Source: Streptomyces sp. NRRL F-5630 (GTDB taxonomy: Bacteria; Actinomycetota; Actinomycetes; Streptomycetales; Streptomycetaceae). From it: a stretch of DNA of 64,000 nucleotides. Shown here one piece after another: positions 1 through 7,997 of the stretch. How positions within the stretch are numbered: the stretch's first letter is position 1; the number at the start of each line of letters is the position of its first letter. The position numbers were made by a program, and so were the translations under genes. Below the pieces are notes generated by a model, which was not told where the DNA came from, did not search any database, and saw only the letters and a list, made by a program, of their open reading frames with translations. Where the stretch lies: positions 1-64,000 of the forward strand of contig NZ_JOGO01000009.1 in the NCBI RefSeq assembly GCF_000719475.1, written 5' to 3'.

Positions 1-164
1 GGCCCCCCCCGCCCGCCCCACCGCGCGCATCCGCCCCACCCGCTGACCCCCCGTCACAGCCCGCTCGCAAAAAGTCCCGGCACGCCCCTCGTGACCGCTC
101 CCCGTCTGTCCCACACTGAAGAAGGTTCCCGGGACCCGCCCGCCCGCGGGGCCGCCGGGGGTAC

Positions 165-1187
165 GTGGCAGCGAACTCCAGGAGGCCGGTCTCCGTGTCC
201 ACTCAGCTCCGCGCCCAGCCCCTGCCCGGCCTCCCCGCCCAGCGGACCGGCGCGCGCACCCCGGCCCCTCCCGGCGGCCACGCGCCCGACCTCTTCCGCC
301 AGTACTTACGCGAGATCGGCCGCATACCGCTCCTCACCGCCGCCGACGAGGTCGAACTCGCCCGCCGCGTCGAGGCCGGCCTCTTCGCCGAGGAGAAACT
401 CGCAGGGCCGGGCCCCCTCGACACCCGCCTCGCCCTCGACCTCGACCGCCTCGTCGTCCTCGGCCGCGCCGCCAAACGCCGCCTCATCGAGGCCAACCTG
501 CGCCTCGTCGTCTCCGTCGCCAAGCGCTACGCGGGGCGCGGCCTGACGATGCTCGACCTCGTCCAGGAGGGCAACCTCGGCCTCATCCGCGCCGTCGAGA
601 AGTTCGACTACACGCGCGGCTTCAAGTTCTCCACGTACGCCACCTGGTGGATACGCCAGGCGATGTCCCGCGCGCTCGCCGACCAGGCCCGCACGATCCG
701 CGTGCCCGTGCACGTCGTCGAGCTGATCAACCGCGTCGTACGGGTCCAGCGCGGACTGCTCCAGGAGCGCGGCCACGAGCCGAGCGACGCCGAGGTGGCG
801 GCGCTCCTCGGCCTCACGAAGGAACGCGTCGGCGAGGTCCTGCGCCTCGCGCGGGAGCCCGTCTCGCTCCACACACCCGTCGGCGGCGAGGACGAGGTCG
901 CGCTCGGCGACCTCATCGAGGACGGCGACGCCCCCTCGCCCCCCGAGTCCGCCGCGCTGCTCCTGCTCAGGCGCCACCTCGAAGACGTCCTCTCGACCCT
1001 CGGCGAGCGCGAACGCCAGGTCATCCAGCTCCGCTACGGACTCGACGACGGCCGCCCCCGCACGCTGGAGGAGATCGGCACCCTCTTCGGCGTCACGCGC
1101 GAACGCATCCGCCAGATAGAGGCGAAGACCCTCGCCAAGCTCCGCTCCCACGCCTTCGCCGACCAGCTCCGGGGCTACCTGGACTGA
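165..1187 (+). CDS. hrdA: Group 2 sigma-70 family RNA polymerase sigma factor (HrdA-type)
   Basis: A 340-residue principal-like sigma factor that would direct RNA polymerase core to vegetative-type promoters. Region 1.2 starts near residue 43 ([11 protein letters not shown]). Regions 2.1-2.4 follow, with [35 protein letters not shown] and [13 protein letters not shown]. Region 3 has HVVELINRV, and regions 4.1-4.2 contain LRYGLDDG and the helix-turn-helix [20 protein letters not shown]. It ends LRGYLD, typical of Hrd proteins. There is no long N-terminal region 1.1, so it is a group 2 (non-essential) paralogue rather than HrdB. Start is GTG at 165. Codon 48 is TTA (306-308), inside conserved region 1.2, so translation should need the bldA tRNA. 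The hrdA name rests on remembered synteny with neighbouring ABC and mbl genes; hrdC or hrdD paralogues cannot be excluded. Confidence 0.9.
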   Translation: MAANSRRPVSVSTQLRAQPLPGLPAQRTGARTPAPPGGHAPDLFRQYLREIGRIPLLTAADEVELARRVEAGLFAEEKLAGPGPLDTRLALDLDRLVVLGRAAKRRLIEANLRLVVSVAKRYAGRGLTMLDLVQEGNLGLIRAVEKFDYTRGFKFSTYATWWIRQAMSRALADQARTIRVPVHVVELINRVVRVQRGLLQERGHEPSDAEVAALLGLTKERVGEVLRLAREPVSLHTPVGGEDEVALGDLIEDGDAPSPPESAALLLLRRHLEDVLSTLGERERQVIQLRYGLDDGRPRTLEEIGTLFGVTRERIRQIEAKTLAKLRSHAFADQLRGYLD

Positions 1188-1219
1188 GGCACGGCACGGG
1201 AACGGGGCGCCCCCACGCC

Positions 1220-1241
1220 GTACGGGGGAGAGGCCCCGTAC
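1220..1241. terminator. Short hairpin between convergent sigma factor and ABC genes
   Basis: GTACGGGG pairs with CCCCGTAC around a 6-nt loop, between the stop codons of the sigma factor and the convergent ABC operon. It has no T tract, which is common in Streptomyces. It could end transcription from both sides; this is inferred from position and symmetry only. Confidence 0.4.
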
Positions 1242-1270
1242 CGCGCCGAAGACGCCCCGTGCCCCGCGCG

Positions 1271-3202
1271 CTACTCGACCTCGGCCACCGCCTGCGCGAA
1301 CTGCGCCGCGTACAGCCGCGCGTACGCGCCGCCCGCCGCGAGCAGCTCCTCGTGCGTCCCCTGCTCCACGATCGCCCCGTTCTCCATGACGAGGATCGTG
1401 TCCGCGTCGCGGATCGTGGAGAGCCGGTGCGCGATGACGAAGCTCGTGCGCCCGGCCGCGAGGCGCTCCATCGCCTTCTGGATCAGGACCTCGGTCCGCG
1501 TGTCCACGGAGCTGGTCGCCTCGTCGAGCACGAGGATCACCGGGTCCGAGAGGAAGGCGCGCGCGATCGTGATGAGCTGCTTCTCACCCGCGCTCACCCC
1601 CGTGCCCTCGTCGTCGATCACCGTGTCGTAGCCCTCGGGCAGCGTGCGCACGAAGCGGTCCGCGTGCGCCGCCCTGGCCGCCTCCTCGATCTCCTCGCGG
1701 CCGACCTCGCGCGCGGCCCCGTACGCGATGTTCTCCGCGATCGTGCCGCCGAAGAGCCACGTGTCCTGGAGCACCATCCCTATCCCGGCGCGCAGGTCGT
1801 CGCGGCGCATCCGCGCGATGTCCACGCCGTCGAGCGTGATGCGCCCGCCCGTCACGTCGTAGAAGCGGAGGAGCAGGTTGACGAGCGTCGTCTTGCCCGC
1901 GCCCGTCGGGCCGACGATCGCGACCGTCTGGCCCGGATCGACCTCCAGGGACAGGTCCTCGATGAGCGGCTTGTCCTCCTCGTAGCGGAAGGAGACGTGT
2001 TCGAAGGCGACCCGCCCGCGCAGCTCCCGCGGACGCTCCGGCTCGGCCGGGTCCGGGCTCTGCTCGTCGGCGTCGAGCAGTTCGAAGATCCGCTCGGCGG
2101 AGGCGACCCCGGACTGGATGAGGTTCGCCATCGAGGCGACCTGCGTGAGCGGCATCGAGAACTGCCGCGAGTACTGGACGAATGCCTGAACGTCACCGAT
2201 CGACAGCGTGCCCGAGGCGACCCGCAGCCCGCCGACGACCGCGACGAGCACGTAGTTGATGTTCGAGACGAACATCATCAGCGGCTGCATGACACCGCTC
2301 GTGAACTGCGCCCGGTTCGAGGCGTCGTACAGCGCCTCGTTGTGCCGGCGGAAGACCTCCGCCGACTCCTCCTGGCGCCCGAAGACCTTCACGAGCGTGT
2401 GGCCCGTGTACATCTCCTCGATGTGCGCGTTGAGTTCGCCCGTCGACTTCCACTGGCGCACGAACTGCGGCTGCGAGCGCTTGCCCACGCGCGTCGCGAC
2501 GAGCGCGGAGAGCGGCACGGTCACGAGCGCGACGAGCGCGAGCAGCCAGGAGATCCAGAACATGACCGCGAGCACCCCGATGATCGTCAGCACCGAGTTG
2601 ACGAGCTGCCCGAGGGTCTGCTGGAGCGTCTGCTGGAGGTTGTCCATGTCGTTCGTCGCGCGGCTCAGCACCTCACCGCGCTGACGGCGGTCGAAGTACG
2701 AGAGCGGAAGACGCGACAGCTTCGCCTGCACGTCCTCGCGCAGCCGCCTGATCATGAGGTTGATCGCCCGGTTCGAGAGCCGTACCGAGATCGACATGAG
2801 CACGCCGCCGAGCGCGAAGACGAGCGTCGCGACGAGCAGCACCTCACCGATGGCGCCGAAGTCGATGCCCTCGCCTGGTGTGAAGTGCACCCCCTTGAGG
2901 AGGTCGGCGAAGCCCCCGTCACCGCGCTCGCGCGCCGCCTCGATGACCTGCTCCTTGGTCTGCCCGGCGCGCAACTGCCCGCCGATCACCCCGCCGAAGA
3001 GCAGGTCGGTCGCGTGCCCGAGGATCTTCGGCCCCGAGACCGAGGCGGCCACGCTGACGAGGCCGAGCAGCAGCATCCCCGTCAGGAGCGCCTTGTACGG
3101 GGCGAAGCGGCGCACGAGCCGCTTCGCCGTCCCCCTGAAGTCCTCCAGACCCTGCGCTCCGGCCGCTCCGGCCGCCATCCGTCCACCGGGTCCGGCCATC
3201 AC
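1271..3202 (-). CDS. ABC transporter ATP-binding/permease half-transporter (second subunit)
   Basis: A 643-residue exporter half with an N-terminal six-helix membrane domain (about residues 40-340) and a C-terminal nucleotide-binding domain. Walker A is GPTGAGKTT, Walker B is VILVLDEATSS with a normal catalytic Glu, and the ABC signature is the degenerate VSAGE instead of LSGGQ. It starts at GTG 3202 (GTGA overlap with the upstream gene) or ATG 3199 (TGATG), so the two halves are translationally coupled. Together with the upstream gene it should form a heterodimeric exporter in the cytoplasmic membrane. The substrate cannot be read from sequence; relatives export drugs, lipids or peptides. 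Confidence 0.93.
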   Translation of the reverse strand: MMAGPGGRMAAGAAGAQGLEDFRGTAKRLVRRFAPYKALLTGMLLLGLVSVAASVSGPKILGHATDLLFGGVIGGQLRAGQTKEQVIEAARERGDGGFADLLKGVHFTPGEGIDFGAIGEVLLVATLVFALGGVLMSISVRLSNRAINLMIRRLREDVQAKLSRLPLSYFDRRQRGEVLSRATNDMDNLQQTLQQTLGQLVNSVLTIIGVLAVMFWISWLLALVALVTVPLSALVATRVGKRSQPQFVRQWKSTGELNAHIEEMYTGHTLVKVFGRQEESAEVFRRHNEALYDASNRAQFTSGVMQPLMMFVSNINYVLVAVVGGLRVASGTLSIGDVQAFVQYSRQFSMPLTQVASMANLIQSGVASAERIFELLDADEQSPDPAEPERPRELRGRVAFEHVSFRYEEDKPLIEDLSLEVDPGQTVAIVGPTGAGKTTLVNLLLRFYDVTGGRITLDGVDIARMRRDDLRAGIGMVLQDTWLFGGTIAENIAYGAAREVGREEIEEAARAAHADRFVRTLPEGYDTVIDDEGTGVSAGEKQLITIARAFLSDPVILVLDEATSSVDTRTEVLIQKAMERLAAGRTSFVIAHRLSTIRDADTILVMENGAIVEQGTHEELLAAGGAYARLYAAQFAQAVAEVE

Positions 3203-4932
3203 GCGGCCTCCGCTTCCGTCAGCTGGGAGAGCACGATCTCCCGGTACGTCTCATTGGTCTCCATCAGCTCGTGGTGCCGCCCGACGCCCACGATGCGCCC
3301 CTCGTCGAGCACGAGGATGCGGTCCGCGTCGCGGATCGTCGCGACCCGCTGCGCCACGATCACCACCGTCGCCCGCGCCGTCTCGTGGCCGAGCGCCGCG
3401 CGCAGCGCCGCGTCCGTCGCGTAGTCGAGCGCCGAGAAGGAGTCGTCGAAGAGGTAGATCTCCGGGCGCCGCACGAGCGCGCGCGCGATCGCGAGCCGCT
3501 GCCGCTGCCCGCCGGAGAAGTTCGAGCCGCCCTGCGCCACCGGCGCGTCGAGCCCGTGCTCCAGCTCCTCCACGAAGCCCTTCGCCTGCGCGACCTCCAG
3601 CGCGTGCCACAGCTCCTCGTCGCTCGCGTCCGGGTTCCCGTACCGCAGATTGCTCGCGACCGTCCCCGAGAAGAGGTACGGCTTCTGCGGGACGAGCCCG
3701 ACCGTGCGCGCGAGCAGCGCGGGGTCGATCTCGCGCACGTCCACGCCGTCGACCAGGACCTCGCCCTCGGTCGCGTCGAACAGGCGCGGCACGAGGCCGA
3801 GCAGCGTCGTCTTGCCGCTGCCCGTCGAGCCGATCACGGCCGTCGTCTCGCCGGGAAGCGCTTCGAGGTCGATCCCGCGCAGGACCGGCTCCTCGGCCCC
3901 GGGGAAGCGGAAGCCCGCGCCCCGCAGTTCGAGCCGCCCGTGCCGGCGCAGCTCCGTGATCCCGGCGCGCGGCGGCACGACGCTCGACGCGGTGCCGAGC
4001 ACCTCCTCGATGCGCTCGGCGCACACCTCGGCGCGCGGCACCATCATGAACATGAAGGTGGCCATCATGACGGCCATCACGATCTGCATGAGGTACGAGA
4101 GGAACGCGGTCAGCGCCCCGATCTGCATCCCGCCGCTGTCGATGCGGTGCGAGCCGAACCACACGACGGCGACGCTGGAGAGGTTCACGACGGTCATGAC
4201 GGTCGGGAACATCAGCGAGAAGAGCCGCCCGGTGCCGAGCGAGACCTCCGTCAGCTCACCGTTCGCGCCGTCGAAGCGCCTGCCCTCGTACTCGTCGCGC
4301 ACGAAGGCGCGGATGACGCGGTTCCCGGTGATCTGCTCGCGCAGCACCCGGTTCACGGTGTCCAGCCGGGTCTGGAGGGTGCGGAAGAGGGGACGCAGCT
4401 TGCGCACGATGAGCCCGACCGAGCCGCCGAGCACGGGGATCACGACGAGCAGGATCGAGGAGAGCGGCACGTCCTGGCCGAGCGCGAGGATCACGCCGCC
4501 GACGCACATGATCGGCGCCGAGACCATGAGCGTGAACGACATCAGGACGAGCATCTGCACCTGCTGCACGTCGTTCGTCGTCCGCGTGATGAGCGTCGGG
4601 GCGCCGAACTGGCCGACCTCGCGCGCCGAGAAGGACTGCACGCGGCCGAATATTCGCGCCCGCACGTCCCGTCCGAGCGCGGCGGCGGTACGGGCCCCGT
4701 AGAAGACGGCTCCGACGTTCCCCGCCATCTGGACGACGGCGACGAGCAGCATGAGGCCGCCGAACTTCACGATGTAGCCCGTGTCACCCTTCACGACACC
4801 GTTGTCGATGATGTCGGCGTTGAGCGTGGGCAGGTAGAGCGCGGCGCAGGTCTGGACGAACTGGAGCAGGACGAGAAGGGCGATGTGGCGTTTGTAGGGG
4901 GCCAGCGAGGCCCGCAGGAGTCGTATGAGCAC
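3199..4932 (-). CDS. ABC transporter ATP-binding/permease half-transporter (first subunit)
   Basis: A 577-residue exporter half, first gene of the two-gene operon. A six-helix membrane domain is followed by an NBD with Walker A GSTGSGKTT, canonical signature FSGGQRQRLA and Walker B IYLFDDSFSALD. The usual catalytic Glu after Walker B is Asp. Paired with the VSAGE signature of its partner, this makes one degenerate and one consensus ATP site, the asymmetry known from heterodimeric exporters such as TM287/288 and BmrCD. Start is GTG at 4932. The upstream 110 bp contains TTGACC and AT-rich sequence that could be its promoter, but I could not assign a clear -10. Confidence 0.93.
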   Translation of the reverse strand: MLIRLLRASLAPYKRHIALLVLLQFVQTCAALYLPTLNADIIDNGVVKGDTGYIVKFGGLMLLVAVVQMAGNVGAVFYGARTAAALGRDVRARIFGRVQSFSAREVGQFGAPTLITRTTNDVQQVQMLVLMSFTLMVSAPIMCVGGVILALGQDVPLSSILLVVIPVLGGSVGLIVRKLRPLFRTLQTRLDTVNRVLREQITGNRVIRAFVRDEYEGRRFDGANGELTEVSLGTGRLFSLMFPTVMTVVNLSSVAVVWFGSHRIDSGGMQIGALTAFLSYLMQIVMAVMMATFMFMMVPRAEVCAERIEEVLGTASSVVPPRAGITELRRHGRLELRGAGFRFPGAEEPVLRGIDLEALPGETTAVIGSTGSGKTTLLGLVPRLFDATEGEVLVDGVDVREIDPALLARTVGLVPQKPYLFSGTVASNLRYGNPDASDEELWHALEVAQAKGFVEELEHGLDAPVAQGGSNFSGGQRQRLAIARALVRRPEIYLFDDSFSALDYATDAALRAALGHETARATVVIVAQRVATIRDADRILVLDEGRIVGVGRHHELMETNETYREIVLSQLTEAEAA

Positions 4933-5045
4933 ACTGCGCCTGTCGGAGAGGGGTCGAGAGCCTCCCTATCCTGAGCGATGTGCCCGCGCCCGGACCAACC
5001 GATTAATTCAAGCCCGGGTCAAATCCGGCAGCCCCCGGTGCGGGA

Positions 5046-6497
5046 TCACAGCGGCTTCCGCTCCCCGAAGGCCCCCGGGTGCGTCTCCTCCCGCACCGCC
5101 GCGTACTGCTGCCGCACCGCGGCCCCCACGAGCCGTTCCTCCTCGTCCGCCTCGATGACCTGCGCGGCGGCCCCCCGCCACTGCGGCGGTCGCGCCGGGT
5201 CGAGCCGTCCCTCGTGCACCCCGAGCGCCCACGCCGCCTGCCGCGCCGCGCCGAGCGCCGCGTAGTCGGCGGGCTGGGGCACGACGACGCGCGCGGCGAA
5301 GAGCGAGGCGGCGATGGCCCGGACGGCGGGCAGCTCGGCCGCCGAGCCGAGCAGGAAGACCCGCTCCACCTCGACCCCTCGCGCCCGCAGCACGCCGAGC
5401 GCGTCGGCGACCGAGCAGAGCATCCCCTCGAAGGCCGCGCGTGCCAGGTGTTCGGGCCGCATCGACTCGCGCCGCAGCCCGCTGAGCGTGCCCGCCGTGT
5501 ACGGCAGGTCGGGCGTGCGCTCGCCCGCGAGGTAGGGCAGCAGCACGAGGCCGTGCGCGCCGGGGGTCGACTTGAGGGCGAGCGCGGAGAGCCCGTCGAG
5601 GTCGGTGCCGAGCAGTTCCGCGGTCCCGCGCAGCACCCGTACGGCGTTGAGCAGCCGTACCACGGGCAGGTGCATCCCGGTCGCGTCGGCGAGCGCGGTC
5701 ACGGCCGCGTCCCCGATCGCCTCGTGGTGGACCGCCATGACCGAGCCCGAGCCGCCGAGCGAGACGACCGCGTCGCCCGCGCACACCCCGAGCCCGAAGG
5801 CGGCGGCCATCGTCTCGCCGGTGCCGGGCGCGATGAGCAGCCCCTCGGGCGTCGTCCCGGCGGCCTCCGAAGGGCCGAGCACCTCGGGCAGCGCGACCTG
5901 GTGCCCGAGCGCGAGTTCCGCGAGATCGGGACGCCACACGCCCTCACCCGCCGACCAGAAGCCGGTCCCCGAGGCGCCGCCCCGGTCCGTCGTACGGCGC
6001 GCGGGCCGCCCGAGCAGCTGCCACACGAGCCAGTCGTGGGCCTGGAGCACGGCGGCGGTCCGCGCGGCGTTCTCCGGCTCGTTCTTCGCGAGCCAGCGCA
6101 GCTTGGTGACCTGGTGCCCGGGACCCGGTACGGAACCGACGGCCTCCGCCCAGGCGGTACGGCCGCCGTCGAGCGCGTCGGCGAGGTCGGCGGCGGTCGC
6201 CTGCATGCGCTTGTCGGAGCCGATGAGGGCGGGCCGCACCGTCGCGCCCTGCGCGTCGAGCGGTACGAGCGCGTGCTGCTGCGCCGAGACCCCGATCGCC
6301 CGCACTCCTTCGAGCACCCCGCCCCCGGCCGCCTCGCCGAGCGAGAGCAGCCAGGACTGCGGATCGGTCTCGTGCGGCTCGGCGCCCTCGGAGGGGTGCG
6401 GGGCGTACCCCTGCTTGAGCACGGCCCCGGTGTCCGCGTCGCACACCACGATCCGGGTCGCCTCTGCCGAGCTGTCCAGTCCCGCGACTATCCCCAT
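5046..6497 (-). CDS. FGGY-family carbohydrate kinase (xylulokinase-like)
   Basis: A 483-residue sugar kinase of the ASKHA fold that would phosphorylate a pentose or related polyol with ATP. The N-terminal phosphate motif is GIVAGLDSSAEATR. The sugar-binding stretch includes SAQQHALVPLD and SDKRMQATAADL. The C-terminal adenosine motif region has FLLGSAAELPAVRAIAASLF and PQPADYAALGAARQA. No isomerase or transporter gene lies beside it, so the substrate is uncertain. ATG at 6497 fits the family start, but the frame is open upstream through the YtxH-like reading frame (see 6498-6770), so a fused longer product is formally possible. Confidence 0.85.
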   Translation of the reverse strand: MGIVAGLDSSAEATRIVVCDADTGAVLKQGYAPHPSEGAEPHETDPQSWLLSLGEAAGGGVLEGVRAIGVSAQQHALVPLDAQGATVRPALIGSDKRMQATAADLADALDGGRTAWAEAVGSVPGPGHQVTKLRWLAKNEPENAARTAAVLQAHDWLVWQLLGRPARRTTDRGGASGTGFWSAGEGVWRPDLAELALGHQVALPEVLGPSEAAGTTPEGLLIAPGTGETMAAAFGLGVCAGDAVVSLGGSGSVMAVHHEAIGDAAVTALADATGMHLPVVRLLNAVRVLRGTAELLGTDLDGLSALALKSTPGAHGLVLLPYLAGERTPDLPYTAGTLSGLRRESMRPEHLARAAFEGMLCSVADALGVLRARGVEVERVFLLGSAAELPAVRAIAASLFAARVVVPQPADYAALGAARQAAWALGVHEGRLDPARPPQWRGAAAQVIEADEEERLVGAAVRQQYAAVREETHPGAFGERKPL

Positions 6498-6770
6498 GAC
6501 AGGGGATTGTGCCGCACGCGCACGGCCGAGCGGCACTCGGCCGTACGGCGTAAGGGGCACGGGCCCTCCGGCGCGAGGAGCACGGCCCCTCCCGCGAACG
6601 GCGAAAGGGCGGGCCGGCTTCCTGGTCACCGACTCACGTGAGTCGGTGACCAGGAAGCGCGAGACCTGCCGGGCGTACTTCGCGAGCTGTTCGTAGCGTT
6701 CGCGCCCGGCCTTGGCCCCCAGGACGTACCCCAGGGCCGCGCCCGCGGCGAATGCGATCCGGTAGCGCAT
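6498..6770 (-). pseudogene. YtxH-like small protein, 3' end lost at a palindrome, open into the kinase frame
   Basis: ATG at 6770 is preceded by a good ribosome site (GGGAAAGGG). The product starts MRYRIAFAAGAALGYVLGAK and continues AGRERYEQLAKYARQVSR, typical of Streptomyces YtxH-like proteins with one N-terminal glycine-rich membrane helix, usually about 100 residues long. After residue 38 the normal sequence stops at the 42-bp palindrome. The frame then runs without a stop through low-complexity sequence and into the FGGY kinase start at 6497. Either the gene has lost its natural end, or it makes a fused protein, or the palindrome is an assembly artefact. Confidence 0.5.
6617..6658. repeat. 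Perfect 42-bp palindrome, no loop
   Basis: The left arm 6617-6637 and right arm 6638-6658 are exact 21-nt reverse complements meeting at CACGTG. It lies inside the coding part of the YtxH-like frame and upstream of the kinase. As RNA it would be a strong hairpin and could end transcription between the two genes, but no T tract follows. Confidence 0.9.
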
Positions 6771-6993
6771 GATGGCGGCCACCCTTTCCCTCGTGTTCGG
6801 TCTGCGTCGGTCTGCCCGTACGTGATCTTGCCCGATCATCGCCCGGCGCACCGGCCTGTCCCGATGAGGGTTCCCCGTGAGCCGGGCCCCAGCCCCAACC
6901 GATTGGCAAAGCACCCCCCTGCTTGCGCTAATGTATGAGTCGCAGCGAGCACCCCCCGCCCAGAGCGGGCCCGTGACCGCTGCGGCAGGTCGA

Positions 6994-7066
6994 TCCCCTG
7001 TAGCTCAATTGGCAGAGCAGCCGGCTGTTAACCGGCAGGTTACTGGTTCGAGTCCAGTCGGGGGAG
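6994..7066 (+). tRNA. tRNA-Asn (GTT anticodon), copy 1
   Basis: A complete 73-nt cloverleaf: acceptor TCCCCTG paired with CGGGGGA, D arm GCTC/GAGC, anticodon stem GCCGG/CCGGC around loop CTGTTAA, T arm ACTGG/CCAGT with loop TTCGAGT, discriminator G. No CCA is encoded. It is 5 nt upstream of copy 2 and probably co-transcribed. Confidence 0.97.
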
Positions 7067-7071
7067 CTCGG

Positions 7072-7144
7072 TCTCCTGTAGCTCAATTGGCAGAGCAGCC
7101 GGCTGTTAACCGGCAGGTTACTGGTTCGAGTCCAGTCGGGAGAG
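7072..7144 (+). tRNA. tRNA-Asn (GTT anticodon), copy 2
   Basis: Identical to copy 1 except acceptor pair 3:70, which is T-A here and C-G there: acceptor TCTCCTG pairs with CGGGAGA. Both sides changed together, so the stem is intact and both copies should be functional. A strong terminator follows at 7151. Confidence 0.97.
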
Positions 7145-7150
7145 CACAGC

Positions 7151-7178
7151 GAAGGACCCCGGTTCGCCGGGGTCCTTC
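7151..7178 (+). terminator. Hairpin terminator after the tRNA-Asn pair
   Basis: GAAGGACCCCGG and CCGGGGTCCTTC form a perfect 12-bp stem closed by a TTCG tetraloop, followed by a weak T-rich stretch. Its position 6 nt after the second tRNA fits a terminator of the tRNA transcript. Confidence 0.85.
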
Positions 7179-7278
7179 TGCGTGTCACAGCAGGTCGGCC
7201 CCATCCGAGGCGAGAGATCGTATGACCGGCTATGCTGCGGCAGACGGCGCAGACAGGGTCCACCCGACGCGCCGCAAC

Positions 7279-7352
7279 GGGGCGGTAGCTCAGCCGGTTA
7301 GAGCAGCGGACTCATAATCCGTCGGTCCTGGGTTCGAGTCCCAGCCGCCCCA
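7279..7352 (+). tRNA. tRNA with CAT anticodon (Ile2 or elongator Met)
   Basis: A 74-nt cloverleaf: acceptor GGGGCGG/CCGCCCC, D arm GCTC/GAGC, anticodon stem GCGGA/TCCGT around CTCATAA, T arm CTGGG/CCCAG with TTCGAGT, discriminator A. The paired 1:72 excludes an initiator. The stretch around the anticodon resembles tRNA-Ile2, whose C34 is changed to lysidine to read AUA, more than tRNA-Met, but sequence alone does not decide this. Confidence 0.95.
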
Positions 7353-7844
7353 CCGCGAGATTCCCGGGGGAACCTGGTGGCGCGGGGATCTGAGCCGGTC
7401 TCGTTCCGCGGGCGGGTTCCTCCGGAGGGCCAAGACCGTTTGCTCATCCGCTGCTCGCGCGAAGCGCACGGGTTCTGCTCGACTCGGCCGAACGGACGCA
7501 GCTCACGGTCTCCTGAAGCCGTCCCGGCAGTGGCTACGGAGCGTATGCCTGGCGGCCGAAAGCTTGCCCGGAGAAGAACGGCGGGCGCCAAAAGACCGTA
7601 GGCGACCCAGCGGCGAGGCTCCAGAGAACCGGGGTCCGGCGCCCCTGACCGGCTGAGGGCTGGACCAGGTGCCGAGGTGTCCGCCGTGGCGGCGATCGGA
7701 TCGCCCGGCAGCACTTCCTCCGTTCGCGACCATGCCGTGTGCCAGGCCCCGGAGGAGACGCCTCAGCGGATCACCGGCCCCTTGCAGCGTCCGGCGCCTC
7801 GGGGCGTGAGAGCCGTGCGCGATGGCCCAGTTGCTTCCTCCCGT
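7353..7844. other. Gene-poor stretch after the tRNA cluster
   Basis: No reading frame here has family features, a ribosome site or convincing codon bias. tRNA-flanking DNA is a common integration site, but I found no copy of the tRNA 3' end elsewhere in the window that would mark an att site. Confidence 0.4.
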
Positions 7845-7997
7845 TCAGGGAGGGGGCGGGGTGGTGAGAGCCTGCACCGCGGCGATCATCGCGGCGCGGT
7901 GGGTCCGCAGGCGTTCGGGGTCCCAGGCCGGCCGGTCGGCCAGCGACCGCAGGGCCGGGGAGGCGTTGGCCCACGCGGTGGTCAATCCCTGGTGCAG
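7845..7997 (-). pseudogene. C-terminal fragment of a TetR-like regulator
   Basis: About 50 codons on the minus strand ending WDPERLRTHRAAMIAAVQAL then TTPPPP and a stop at 7845. The helical, Ala/Arg-rich tail is like the end of a TetR/AcrR ligand-binding domain. The reading frame loses coding character at about 7997, where plus-strand dehydrogenase sequence begins. With the dehydrogenase fragment it looks like the surviving left end of a divergent regulator/dehydrogenase pair. Family assignment is tentative. Confidence 0.4.

Noticed and set aside
647..3424. A 925-codon plus-strand frame across the sigma factor end and ABC genes
   Set aside because: Covers two well-supported genes on other frames and has no features of its own.
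4980..5045. Operator-like dyad TTCAAGCCCGGGTCAAA upstream of the ABC operon
   Set aside because: Arms match at too few positions to support an operator.
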